22,017 nt of DNA. Source: JBQLZQ01 sp052168355. GTDB lineage: Bacteria > Pseudomonadota > Alphaproteobacteria > DSM-16000 > Inquilinaceae. The position numbers were made by a program, and so were the translations under genes. Location: assembly GCA_052168355.1 (NCBI GenBank), contig JBQLZQ010000028.1:1-22017 (forward strand). The letters are read 5' to 3'. A model generated the notes under the pieces. That model searched no databases. It saw nothing but the letters and a program-made list of their open reading frames with translations, and had not been told where the DNA came from. Positions 8,304 through 16,331 of the stretch are shown piece after piece (position 1 is the first letter of the stretch; each line of letters begins with the position of its first letter).

Positions 8304-10319
8304 CTAATTGGTCCAAAGCTCACCCTGCCAGCGAGGCGGCGGCCGGACGTCGCGAACCTCGAAAACGATCCGATCCTCGAATGTCCGTCCCCATCGGTCG
8401 GTGGCCGTGACGGTGGCCACATGGGCGCCCACCGGCAGGTCGGCGGGCATGGCCACGCGCCACAGATGGGTCGAGCTGTCCGCGACGTGGCTGGCGCTCA
8501 TGCCCTGGGGCGGAACCGGGCCGAACTGGGAGCCCTGCCAGATCTCCACGCCCTGGGTCCGCGGGTCCCCCGACGCCGACTGGTAGGCATAGCGTCCGAT
8601 GGTCAACTGACGCTGCGCGGCGAAGGGGTCGGCGTAACCGGCCCCGGACCGGATGTCCTCGCCGTTGCCGTCCTGGGTGCGGGTCATCGGCAGCGCCGGG
8701 CCGTCGCCGATCCGCGCCGTCAGGCGGGAATGGCGGTCGCCGTTCCAGAAATTCGCCGTCAGATAGACGGTCTGGTTCAGCTCGTCCGGCGTGAACAGCT
8801 TGACGTCGGGCAGGTCGTTGACGGTGACCGGCGGCACCCCGTCGAAGCCACGGCCGTTTTCGTCCATCCAGGTCCAGATGTCCTGGAACCAATCCCGGAA
8901 GCCGGGGGTGTTAAAGGACAGCGCCATCTGCCGGTCGGGCGGCTGGTTGGCGGCGTGGAAGGTGGAGCGGTAGTCGGCGCCGTCGAAGTCGAAGACCAGA
9001 TGTCCCGGCGGCGTGCCGCCGCGGGCGAAGGCCATCGGGATGCCGTCGAAATTGAAGTCGCCTTGCCACCAATTGCCCGACGGGGCGCCGGTGACGACGT
9101 GATCGAACGGCAGGCGGGTGACGCCGACCTGCTCTTCCCACCCCCGGTACCATTCGCCGGCGGCAAGCTGCTCCAGCGTGTGGGTGTGGCCCGACAGGGA
9201 CAGGGCCGGGCGGTCGCCGATCAGGGCGAAGATCTCGGCCAGATTGTCGGTCTGATGCCGGCCGGTGTTGGAGTCGATAAAGGAGACGAAGGGGATGTGG
9301 TGGGCCAGGACGATCAGCTTGTCCCGCGGTACCTGGGCCAGGGTATTCTCAAGCCAAATCATCTGCTGGTCGGTCACCCGCCCGTTGTAGGTGGGATCGG
9401 CGGTGTCGAGACAGGCGTCGCGGCCGCCGGGACCGTCATCGGCCGGGCCGCACGGATAGACCACGTTGTCGAGGGCGATAAAGAACACGTCGCCGATCTC
9501 GAACGAATAGTAGTTGGGGCCGTACATCCGGCGCCAGCTGTCGGCCGAATGGGCATCGTCGGTGGCGTCGAAGTCGTAGTCGTGGTTGCCGTGGATATAG
9601 TATTGCGGCAGCCCCACCACGCTCATCATGTCCATGAAGCGCGGCAGCAGGCTCAGATCGTCGCCCATCACGTCGCCGACCAGGATCATGCATTGGGCAT
9701 CCGACAGGTCTCGGCTCAGCAGATCGTCGACCACCGAATCCCGGACATAGCCGACCTCGGTGTTCGAGTAGGGCTGGGTATCGCCCATGACGACGCAGCG
9801 GAAGGCGTCGTCGTCGGCGCCGCGAACCAGCGGAAAGTTGATCGCCTCGGGCAATGGTCCGGTGGCCGGCAGCCCGCCATAGCGCAGCGGTTCGGGCGTT
9901 CCCTCGGGCTTGTGATGATAGAAGAACTGCGGCACCAGATCGTCGTTCAGGGGGACGTCCCAGCCCGCCGGCTCGGTCACGAACACCGTCATGTTGTCGA
10001 AGGCGGGCAGGCTGTAGCGGCCCTGGCCGTCGGTGACGACAACCTCCCTTCCGTTGGAGACGAGGACGCCGCGCACCCCCGTCTCGCCGTCCTGATGGAT
10101 GCCGTCGCGGCTGACGTCGTGGAACACACGGCCGGTCACGGTATCGCGCGGTGCCGCGGTCTGGGCGGCGGTGCGCACGTCGATGCCGCCACGGTAGTCG
10201 GTGCGGGCTTCGACGACGGTCGGAAAGGCAAAGGTCGGGACGGCGACGGTCAGGGCCGCCGCGCCGGCGGCCGACAGGCCGGCTTTCCGGAAACGAAAAC
10301 GAATGGTCCGATCGGTCAT
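8304..10319 (-). CDS. Secreted three-domain calcineurin-like metallophosphoesterase
   Basis: Predicted exported phosphoesterase of 671 residues. An N-terminal Sec signal (RFRFRK followed by a hydrophobic stretch to about residue 38) leads into a beta-sandwich domain (about 60-165) with VFHDVSRDGIHQDGETGVRG, resembling the calcium-binding loop of SdrD-B/SpaA-like domains. The catalytic metallophosphoesterase domain (about 172-385) has the complete metal set: GDTQ (D180), GDVMGD (D216), GNHD (244-247), AHH (339-341) and GHTH (377-380). A separate beta-rich C-terminal domain (about 440-671) follows. This order matches the family with named N- and C-terminal calcineurin-like domains; the substrate is not known. 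The ATG at 10319 follows GAGGGA at good spacing. It converges on hemW with 12 nt between stops and lies downstream of the lipoprotein gene on the same strand. Confidence 0.9.
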   Translation of the reverse strand: MTDRTIRFRFRKAGLSAAGAAALTVAVPTFAFPTVVEARTDYRGGIDVRTAAQTAAPRDTVTGRVFHDVSRDGIHQDGETGVRGVLVSNGREVVVTDGQGRYSLPAFDNMTVFVTEPAGWDVPLNDDLVPQFFYHHKPEGTPEPLRYGGLPATGPLPEAINFPLVRGADDDAFRCVVMGDTQPYSNTEVGYVRDSVVDDLLSRDLSDAQCMILVGDVMGDDLSLLPRFMDMMSVVGLPQYYIHGNHDYDFDATDDAHSADSWRRMYGPNYYSFEIGDVFFIALDNVVYPCGPADDGPGGRDACLDTADPTYNGRVTDQQMIWLENTLAQVPRDKLIVLAHHIPFVSFIDSNTGRHQTDNLAEIFALIGDRPALSLSGHTHTLEQLAAGEWYRGWEEQVGVTRLPFDHVVTGAPSGNWWQGDFNFDGIPMAFARGGTPPGHLVFDFDGADYRSTFHAANQPPDRQMALSFNTPGFRDWFQDIWTWMDENGRGFDGVPPVTVNDLPDVKLFTPDELNQTVYLTANFWNGDRHSRLTARIGDGPALPMTRTQDGNGEDIRSGAGYADPFAAQRQLTIGRYAYQSASGDPRTQGVEIWQGSQFGPVPPQGMSASHVADSSTHLWRVAMPADLPVGAHVATVTATDRWGRTFEDRIVFEVRDVRPPPRWQGELWTN

Positions 10320-10477
10320 GTCTGATAGTCCCTCGCGCTGAACCCGCGACCGGGCCGAATCCCGATCGCCACGAGGAAACTGTGACGGAACGGGCGGTTC
10401 CGCCGCGACCACGGATCGATGGCAGCGCCGTGAACTTTTTGTTGGCGTTCCGGACGGCTCGCGTCGAGAAAAAGACT

Positions 10478-11752
10478 CTAGAAGGCTGTCCCGGCGAAGC
10501 TGGTCGGGGCGGCTTCGCGCACCACGGGACCGGCGGCGGTGACCTCCATGATCGCCAGACCGCGGTCCACATGGCCGCTGACGCCGAAGCGGAAAATGCC
10601 GTCGATGCCGGTGAAGCCGCCGGGATCGGTCAGCGCGGCGCGGTCGAAGCGAGGCCCGTCGGGCAGGCGGGCCAGGGCCGCCGCCAGGGCCACGGCGTCA
10701 TAGCCCAGGGTCGCCAGGCGCGGCGGCTGCTCCCCGAACAGGCCGGCGTAGCGGCGTTCGAACTGAAAGCGCAGATCCGGCTGGGCGGCCGCGAACCAGC
10801 CGCCGATCAGCGACGTCTCGACGCCGATGTCGGGCGTGTCCCACACGGACGTGCCCAGGATCCGCGCCTCCTCGACCCCGTAGAAGGGCAGCAGCGTGGC
10901 CACGCCCCGCAGCGAAATCCCCGAATCCGGGATCATGACCGCGTCGAACGAGTCCTTCCTGGCCGCGAGGTCGCGCACCATGCCGTCATAGGCGCTGTCG
11001 GCGGGGTTGTAGAACTGTTCCACGGCCAGCACGGCGTTGCGCCGCCGCGCGGCGTCGCGCAACGCATCCATCGCGATGCGGCCATAGGCGGTTCCGGGGG
11101 CCAGCGCCGCGAACCGCGTCAGTCCCTGGGTCATGCTGTACTGGACAACCCGGTCGACCTGACCTTCCGGCAGAAAGCCCATGATGAAGGCGTTGTCGCC
11201 GGCGACGGTGCTGTCGTTCGTGAAGCCGACGACGTTGACGCCGGCACTGCGGGCAAGCGCCGCGACCGGCTGGACCGAGGTGCCGAACAACGGACCCAGG
11301 ATCAACTGCGCGCCATCGGACAGGGCGGCATTGGCCGCCTCCGTCGCGCCTTCGGTGGTGCCCTTGGTGTCGTAGGGGATCAGTTCGAAGGAGGCGGCGG
11401 CGGCGTCGAACATGGCCATCTCGCCGGCCCGCAGCATCGCCGGTCCAACCTCGGACCCGCGCCCCGACAGGGGCAGCAGCAGGGCGACGGTGACCCGGTC
11501 GGCGGGAACCGGCCGGCCCAGCGCGTCGAGGCGCGTCACCGCCGGCGTGTCGGGCACGGACAGGGTGGGCGACGGCGCTTGTCGCGGGGGCCCGGGCTCC
11601 GCTACGTTCGGTTTTGGAACACAGCCCGCGAGGGCAAGGGCCAAGGCCCCAGCCAGTGCCACCCGGCCGATCCATCCCGCCGATCGGGGGGCGACGGAGA
11701 GGCCGGATCGTGTATTGGCGGCGCCTGAGCGGTCAGCAAAAAAAAGTGCCAC
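10478..11752 (-). CDS. LpoA/LppC-like penicillin-binding protein activator lipoprotein
   Basis: Predicted outer-membrane lipoprotein of 424 residues related to the C-terminal domain of E. coli LpoA, which activates PBP1A for peptidoglycan synthesis. The alphaproteobacterial relatives have only this periplasmic-binding-like fold. The signal runs through VALAGALALALAGC, with lipobox cysteine C44, followed by a proline-rich linker (about 46-85). The binding-protein fold starts at RVTVALLLPLSGRGSEVG and includes ILGPLFGTSVQPVAALA, NVVGFTNDSTVAGDNAF and LGYDAVALAAAL. The GTG at 11752 is chosen because AGAAGGGA lies 7 nt upstream; the next candidate start would remove the basic part of the signal. 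Codons 3-5 form a run of eight T. It is divergent from rsmI, as lpoA is in E. coli. The activator role is inferred from family and context. Confidence 0.85.
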   Translation of the reverse strand: MALFFADRSGAANTRSGLSVAPRSAGWIGRVALAGALALALAGCVPKPNVAEPGPPRQAPSPTLSVPDTPAVTRLDALGRPVPADRVTVALLLPLSGRGSEVGPAMLRAGEMAMFDAAAASFELIPYDTKGTTEGATEAANAALSDGAQLILGPLFGTSVQPVAALARSAGVNVVGFTNDSTVAGDNAFIMGFLPEGQVDRVVQYSMTQGLTRFAALAPGTAYGRIAMDALRDAARRRNAVLAVEQFYNPADSAYDGMVRDLAARKDSFDAVMIPDSGISLRGVATLLPFYGVEEARILGTSVWDTPDIGVETSLIGGWFAAAQPDLRFQFERRYAGLFGEQPPRLATLGYDAVALAAALARLPDGPRFDRAALTDPGGFTGIDGIFRFGVSGHVDRGLAIMEVTAAGPVVREAAPTSFAGTAF

Positions 11753-11853
11753 GAACGTGTCCCTTCTGGATCCCTGGGCCTGCCGGCACAACCATCGGCC
11801 GTCGCGGCGCCGTGACGCGGATGACGTGACGATCCTGCCGCGAAGGTAATGGT

Positions 11854-12741
11854 GTGGACATGCCAAGTAAACACACCGACGACCCCAAAGGGTCCGAGGA
11901 GTCGGATCGGCCGGCCACGGGCCTTTATGTGACGTCGGTGCCGATCGGAAATGCCGGCGACATCACGGTGCGGGCCCTGCGGCTTTTGGCCCATGTCGAC
12001 GCGATCGCCTGCGAGGATACCCGCAGCACCCGCCGGCTGCTGGGTCTGCACGGGATCCGGCCGCCGCACCTGATCGCCTATCACGACCACAACGCCGATC
12101 ACGCCCGGCCGGCGATCCTGGAGCGCATCGCGGGTGGACAGGCCGTCGCGCTGGTGTCGGATGCCGGGACCCCCGCCGTTTCCGATCCCGGTTACAAGCT
12201 GGTGCGGGCGGCGCGCGACCGGGGGCTGGCAGTCACCGCCCTGCCCGGCGCCAGCGCGATGCTGACGGCCCTGGTGCTGTCGGGACTGCCGACCGACCGG
12301 TTCTGTTTTTTCGGTTTTCCGCCGCCCCGCAGCGGCGCGCGCCGCACCTTCCTGGCCCCCTTGGCGACCATACCGGCGACGCTCATCTTCTACGAATCCC
12401 CACGGCGTCTGGCCGCCAGCCTGGCGGACATGGCGGCCGGACTGGGCGACCGCCCCGCCACGGTGGCGCGCGAACTGACCAAGCTCTACGAGGAGGTGCG
12501 GTCCGATATCCTGTCGGCGCTGGCCGATCACTATCGCGCCGCCGGCGCGCCGCGCGGCGAAGTGGTGGTCGTCGTCGGCCCGCCGCCCGCCGCCGCGTCC
12601 TCCGGACCGGCGGACATCGACCGGGCGCTCGCCGATGCCCTGACGCGGCTGAGCCTGCGCGACGCGGTGGCGGAAGTGGCGGTGACCTTCGACGCCAAGC
12701 GGGCCGATGTCTACCGGCGTGCGCTCGAGCTAAAACAATGA
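11854..12741 (+). CDS. rsmI: 16S rRNA (cytidine-2'-O)-methyltransferase RsmI
   Basis: SAM-dependent methyltransferase that 2'-O-methylates C1402 of 16S rRNA. The 295-residue protein carries the tetrapyrrole-methylase fold motifs of RsmI: LYVTSVPIGNAGDITVRAL (24-42), CEDTRSTRRLL (53-63), HDHN (77-80), LVSDAGTPAVSDPG (100-113), LPGASA (130-135), FFGFPPPRSGARR and FYESPRRLAASL, then ARELTKLYEEV. The GTG at 11854 has GAAGG 7 nt upstream and is used here; the ATG at 11860 is an alternative losing two residues. Its stop overlaps the yraN start as ATGA (12738-12741). It heads the plus-strand operon and diverges from the LpoA-like gene. Confidence 0.96.
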   Translation: MDMPSKHTDDPKGSEESDRPATGLYVTSVPIGNAGDITVRALRLLAHVDAIACEDTRSTRRLLGLHGIRPPHLIAYHDHNADHARPAILERIAGGQAVALVSDAGTPAVSDPGYKLVRAARDRGLAVTALPGASAMLTALVLSGLPTDRFCFFGFPPPRSGARRTFLAPLATIPATLIFYESPRRLAASLADMAAGLGDRPATVARELTKLYEEVRSDILSALADHYRAAGAPRGEVVVVVGPPPAAASSGPADIDRALADALTRLSLRDAVAEVAVTFDAKRADVYRRALELKQ

Positions 12742-13124
12742 CCGAGGCGGCGCGACGGCAGGCCTTCCTGTTCGGGTTCCGGGCCGAATCGCTGTGCGTT
12801 CTGGTGCTGCGGCTCAAGGGATATCGCATCCTGGCACGGCGGTTCCGCTGCCCGGTGGGGGAGATCGATATCGTGGCGCGGCGCGGATCGACCCTGGTGG
12901 CCGTCGAGGTCAAGGCGCGGCGCGACAGAGACGCGGCCCTGGCCAGCCTTTCGGCCCATCAACGGCGGCGGGTGGAGCGGGCGACGACGGCGTTCCTGGC
13001 CGCTCGGCCTTTCACATTTGCGCCGCAATCGGTCGGCATCGTTCGCTTCGACGTAATGGTGGTGGCGCCAAGGCGGTGGCCGTTGCATATCATCAATGCA
13101 TGGCAGACGGACGGGGCACGATGA
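12738..13124 (+). CDS. yraN: YraN family (UPF0102) nuclease-like protein
   Basis: Small protein of 128 residues with a restriction-endonuclease-like fold; the family role is not settled. The family pattern is visible: a conserved glutamate E17 in FRAESLCVLVLRLKGYRIL, then CPVGEIDIVARRGSTLVAVEVKARR, in which E42, D44, E57 and K59 form a PD-(D/E)XK-like metal site. The ending RFDVMVVAPRRWPLHIINAW is typical of the family. Start and stop both use 4-nt ATGA overlaps, with rsmI upstream and the BON lipoprotein downstream. The same neighbourhood (rsmI, yraN, a BON lipoprotein) occurs in E. coli, which supports the assignment and a possible envelope or ribosome-linked role. Confidence 0.93.
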   Translation: MTEAARRQAFLFGFRAESLCVLVLRLKGYRILARRFRCPVGEIDIVARRGSTLVAVEVKARRDRDAALASLSAHQRRRVERATTAFLAARPFTFAPQSVGIVRFDVMVVAPRRWPLHIINAWQTDGAR

Positions 13125-13735
13125 TTCGGTCGGCGGGCGGCGTTGTCGCGGCGCTGTTTCTTTTTTCGATGGCCGGGTGCACGCCGGTCGGCGTGGTGGT
13201 CGGCGCCGGGGCGACGGCCGGCAACGCGGTGGCCGAGGAACGGGAAGTTTCCGAGGTCGTTGACGACACCGCCATCCAGCTTCGCATCAACCGGCTGTGG
13301 CTGGACACCGATCCCGATTTGCTGGCCCAGCTCAGCACCACGGTGACCGAGGGGCGGGTGCTCGTCACCGGCACGGCATCCGACCCCGAACAGCGGGTCA
13401 CGGCCATACGCCTGGTGTGGCAGGTCGACGGGGTGCGCGAGGTCATCAACGAAATCGAGGTCGCCAATTCCGAAGGCATCGTGGGGTTCGGCCGCGATGC
13501 GGCGATCACCACGCAACTGCGATCGCGCATTCTGTTCGACACGGCCGTCCGGTCGATCAACTACAACATCGATACCGCCGGTGGGGTCGTCTATCTGATG
13601 GGCATCGCCCAGGATCAGGCGGAGGCGGATCGCGTGATCGCCCACGCCCGTCAGATTCCCTACGTGACCCGCATCGTCAGCTACGTCCGGCTCAAGGGCG
13701 ATCCTCCCACCGAGGCGGGCGAGGGCACGACATGA
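13121..13735 (+). CDS. BON-domain lipoprotein (DolP/YraP-like)
   Basis: Predicted outer-membrane lipoprotein of 204 residues. The signal peptide MIRSAGGVVAALFLFSMAGC ends in a lipobox with C20. After a short glycine/alanine-rich linker come two BON domains, about residues 48-114 (DDTAIQLRINRLWL, GRVLVTGTA, EVINEIEV) and 125-192 (DAAITTQLRSRILFD, GVVYLMGIAQDQAEADRVI, VTRIVSYVRL). This dual-BON layout matches E. coli DolP (YraP), which binds anionic phospholipid and supports outer-membrane integrity. The position just after yraN also matches E. coli, where diaA intervenes. The ATG at 13121 overlaps the yraN stop and the TGA at 13735 overlaps the next start, so it is part of a coupled chain. Confidence 0.9.
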   Translation: MIRSAGGVVAALFLFSMAGCTPVGVVVGAGATAGNAVAEEREVSEVVDDTAIQLRINRLWLDTDPDLLAQLSTTVTEGRVLVTGTASDPEQRVTAIRLVWQVDGVREVINEIEVANSEGIVGFGRDAAITTQLRSRILFDTAVRSINYNIDTAGGVVYLMGIAQDQAEADRVIAHARQIPYVTRIVSYVRLKGDPPTEAGEGTT

Positions 13736-14634
13736 CCCCTTCGTCCGGGGACGGGGAACGCGCAGGGTCGTCCGCCGCGATCGCGCCCGGTCCCGGCATC
13801 GGCCTGGATGCCGCCGCCTGCCGCCGGCGGCTTCGGCAAATGGGGGCCCGCGCCGACGGCGACATCGACCTGATGGAAACGGCGCTGCTGCTGGGGGCGA
13901 TCGACCGGACCAGCGTTTCGTTCGACTGGTACCGCGACCACCTGGCCCAGATCGCCAAGGCCGTGCGGGCGGCCTCGGCTCGGGAAAGCGCCGACGCGCG
14001 GGGCGCGGCGACGGCCATCGCGTCGGTGATCGCCGGCCAGTTCGGCTATCGCGGCGACCGCCTGACCTACGACGATCTTCAGAACGCCAACATGCTGCGG
14101 GTCATCGATCGCCGGAAGGGCCTGCCGGTGGCGCTGGGGATCCTGTACATGCATATCGGCCGGATTCAGGGCTGGACGATGGCCGGGCTCGATTTTCCGG
14201 GCCACTTCCTCATCCGGCTGGAGCGGGCCGGCGAGCGGGTGATCCTGGATCCGTTCGATGACGGTGTCGAACGCGGGCCGGCCGATCTGCGCGGACTGCT
14301 GAAGGTCGTGGCCGGCGTGGACGCCGAACTCAAGCCCGAGCACTACAGGACGGTGGGCGACCGGGCCGTTCTGTTGCGCCTGCTGGCCAATGTCAAGCAG
14401 CGCAACCTGGCCACACGGCATCCGCGCCGGGCGCTGCGGGTGGTCGAGACCATGCTGCTGATCGCGCCGAACGAACCGATGCTGTGGCGTGAGTGCGGGC
14501 TGCTCAACGGCCGCATCGGCAATCTGGGCGCGGCCATCGACGGGCTGGAGAAGTTCATCGCCAACGGCGAGGACGAAGGCCTTTTGCATCAGGCGGCGGT
14601 TCTGCTACAGCAGCTAAAGGCGCGGCGGCATTGA
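13732..14634 (+). CDS. SirB1/transglutaminase-like family protein with C-terminal helical repeats
   Basis: Protein of 300 residues matching the SirB1 / Transglut_core2 family. The core region has NANMLRVIDRRKGLPVALG, ILYMHIGRIQGW, then AGLDFPGHFLIRL with H158 and ILDPFDDG, corresponding to the His and Asp region of the transglutaminase-like fold. The C-terminal third (about 205-297) reads like tetratricopeptide-type helical repeats (LLRLLANVKQRNLATRHPRRAL, WRECGLLNGRIGNLGAAIDGL). The only cysteines are C30 and C255, both outside the core, so a classical Cys-His-Asp enzyme is unlikely. The start overlaps the BON lipoprotein stop as ATGA. Function is unknown; the name SirB1 is historical. Confidence 0.85.
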   Translation: MTPSSGDGERAGSSAAIAPGPGIGLDAAACRRRLRQMGARADGDIDLMETALLLGAIDRTSVSFDWYRDHLAQIAKAVRAASARESADARGAATAIASVIAGQFGYRGDRLTYDDLQNANMLRVIDRRKGLPVALGILYMHIGRIQGWTMAGLDFPGHFLIRLERAGERVILDPFDDGVERGPADLRGLLKVVAGVDAELKPEHYRTVGDRAVLLRLLANVKQRNLATRHPRRALRVVETMLLIAPNEPMLWRECGLLNGRIGNLGAAIDGLEKFIANGEDEGLLHQAAVLLQQLKARRH

Positions 14635-14642
14635 TCCCGCGC

Positions 14643-14665
14643 CGGGCGGCCGTTCGGGCCGCCCG
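14643..14665. other. Hairpin between the SirB1-like gene and gshB
   Basis: CGGGCGGCC (14643-14651) and GGCCGCCCG (14657-14665) form a perfect 9-bp stem with loop GTTCG in the 60-nt gap before gshB. No T-run follows, so it is probably not a simple terminator. It may tune read-through or mRNA stability within the operon. Confidence 0.45.
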
Positions 14666-14694
14666 CACCGTGACCACTAGGATGTCGTCCCGCC

Positions 14695-15654
14695 ATGAGT
14701 CTTGCCGTCGCCATCCAGATGGACCCGATCGATGCCGTCGACATCGATGCCGACAGCACCTTTGCCATGGCCTTGGAAGGCCAGGCGCGCGGCCATTCCC
14801 TGTTTCATTATCTGCCCGAACGCCTGGCCTTCGACCGGGGGCGGGTGATGGCCCATGCAAGGCCGCTGACGGTCCGGCCGGTCAAGGGCGACCACTTCAC
14901 GCTGGGCGCGCCGACGACCCTTGACCTGGCGGTGATGGATGTGGTGCTGATGCGCCAGGATCCGCCGTTCGACATGGCCTATATCACGGCCACCCATCTG
15001 CTGGAGCACATTCATCCCGCAACGCTGGTGGTCAACGACCCGGCGCAGGTCCGCAACGCCCCGGAAAAGCTGTTCGTCACCCATTTTCCGGATCTGATGC
15101 CGCCGACCCTGATCACCGCCCACCGCGAGGACATCCTGGCCTTCCGCCGGGAGTACCGCGATATCATCGTCAAGCCGCTGTTCGGCAATGGCGGGGCGGG
15201 GGTGTTCCACGTGACGCCGGAGGACGAGAACCTGGGAGCGCTCTTGGAGATGTTCACCCAGCTCTACCGCGAGCCGGTGATCGTCCAGAGATACTTGCCG
15301 GAGATCCGCAAGGGCGACAAACGCATCATCCTGATCGAAGGCGAGCCGGTGGGCGCGGTCACGCGGCTGCCGGCCCAGGGCGAGGCACGGGCCAACTTCC
15401 ATGCCGGCGGCCGGGCCGGCAAGACCGACCTGACGGCGCGGGAGCGGGAGATCTGCGCCGCCATCGGCCCGGCCCTCCGCGACCGTGGGCTGGTGTTCGT
15501 GGGGATCGATGTGATCGGCGACTATCTGACCGAAATCAACGTCACCTCGCCGACCGGCATCCACGAGATCAACCGCCTGGACGGGGTGCGGCTGGAAGCG
15601 ACCCTGTGGGACGCGATCGAGGCGCGGCGGAGCCACGGCGCGGCGGCCGCCTGA
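14695..15654 (+). CDS. gshB: Glutathione synthetase
   Basis: ATP-grasp ligase joining gamma-glutamylcysteine and glycine to make glutathione in the cytoplasm. The 319-residue protein follows prokaryotic GshB throughout: AIQMDPIDAVDIDADSTFAM (6-25), VLMRQDPPFDMAYITATHLLE (84-104), VVNDPAQVRNAPEKLF, the ATP-binding IIVKPLFGNGGAGVF (157-171), IVQRYLPEIRKGDKRIILI (196-214), then ANFHAGGRAGKTDLT and the metal-binding end GDYLTEINVTSPTGIHEIN (275-293). The ATG at 14695 aligns with known N-termini. It closes the plus-strand operon after a hairpin-containing gap and converges on the PAS-type gene. gshA is not in the window. Confidence 0.97.
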   Translation: MSLAVAIQMDPIDAVDIDADSTFAMALEGQARGHSLFHYLPERLAFDRGRVMAHARPLTVRPVKGDHFTLGAPTTLDLAVMDVVLMRQDPPFDMAYITATHLLEHIHPATLVVNDPAQVRNAPEKLFVTHFPDLMPPTLITAHREDILAFRREYRDIIVKPLFGNGGAGVFHVTPEDENLGALLEMFTQLYREPVIVQRYLPEIRKGDKRIILIEGEPVGAVTRLPAQGEARANFHAGGRAGKTDLTAREREICAAIGPALRDRGLVFVGIDVIGDYLTEINVTSPTGIHEINRLDGVRLEATLWDAIEARRSHGAAAA

Positions 15655-15670
15655 CCCGCCATTCCCGACG

Positions 15671-16153
15671 TCAGTCGGCGGTCTTCCAGGAGATGGCGCC
15701 GACCAGGGCGTCGACGCTGATACGGTCGATGCTGAGCGGCAGCATGGTGCCACGGTAGGCCAGGGGAATCAGGAACCCGTCGGCCAGGGTGCCCTCGAAT
15801 TCCAACGGCATCCGGTTGACGATGACCTTCAGATAATGATCGGCGACCTGGGCGACCAGGCACGGACGCGGCGCTTCGCTGAGGTTCCGGCCGATCAGCG
15901 GCACCGGGCATTCGCGCGCCAGCTCTCGGCCGATATAGCGGAAAAAGGGCAGCTCGACGCTGCGGGTCAGATCCAGGACAAAGGCCTGCCCGGCAAACCC
16001 CGGCACGGCGTCGATATCGAATTCCGTCAGCGACGGATAGGCGCGGCGGCCACGCAGCATGTCCCAGTATTTGATCAGGCGGCGGGTCATGCGGCGCTCG
16101 GCGCCAGTGCGGGCGTGCCGGTCCGACGGGGCGGGTGTGGCGGTGCGGGCCAT
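15671..16153 (-). CDS. Small PAS-type (PAS_5-like) protein
   Basis: Protein of 160 residues resembling stand-alone PAS_5-type proteins, common and often multicopy in Rhodospirillales. Seen in the sequence are the entry helix RRLIKYWDMLRGRRAYPSLTEFDI (about 24-47), a core with AFVLDLTRSVELPFFRYIGREL, a RNLSEAP turn, and the strands GTLADGFLIPLAYRGTMLPLSIDR. No output domain is attached, so it may be a sensory or adaptor protein; the ligand is unknown. The ATG at 16153 is preferred for the AAGAGA five bases upstream; in-frame ATGs at 16168 and 16201 are possible. It is convergent with gshB (16 nt apart) and divergent from comM. Confidence 0.7.
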   Translation of the reverse strand: MARTATPAPSDRHARTGAERRMTRRLIKYWDMLRGRRAYPSLTEFDIDAVPGFAGQAFVLDLTRSVELPFFRYIGRELARECPVPLIGRNLSEAPRPCLVAQVADHYLKVIVNRMPLEFEGTLADGFLIPLAYRGTMLPLSIDRISVDALVGAISWKTAD

Positions 16154-16174
16154 GGCGTTCTCTTGCATCGGGGT

Positions 16175-16220
16175 GGACCGGTCCGGCCGATGATAGGCCA
16201 TGTCCGATAAACGGACCGTT
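16175..16220. promoter_or_regulatory. Palindromes in the PAS gene/comM divergent region
   Basis: Three perfect inverted repeats lie close together: GGACCGGTCC (16175-16184), GTCCG-N5-CGGAC (16202-16216) and AACGG-A-CCGTT (16210-16220). Their position between divergent genes suits an operator, but no regulator can be assigned and a promoter was not recognised with certainty. Confidence 0.3.
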
Positions 16221-16331
16221 AAGCGTGGTGTCCTATCCCGAAGGGAGGCGGCGGATCGTTCGGGCACGAACCGCTTGCCGTGGCGGCACCGGCCCCTTAC
16301 GGTCCCCGCCGCCGCGGAGGGGACGGGTCGC

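Noticed and set aside
8421..10325. A long plus-strand open frame (634 codons) opposite the phosphoesterase gene
   Set aside because: The minus-strand gene has a signal peptide and all catalytic motifs; the opposite frame is a low-complexity Gly/Val/His-rich translation, typical of antisense frames in high-GC DNA.
10386..10404. Inverted repeat near CGGAAC/GTTCCG between the phosphoesterase and LpoA-like genes as a terminator
   Set aside because: Short overlapping stems without a T-run; no evidence of function.
13732..14634. Active transglutaminase/protease assignment for the SirB1-like protein
   Set aside because: No cysteine is present in the core region, so enzyme activity is not supported.
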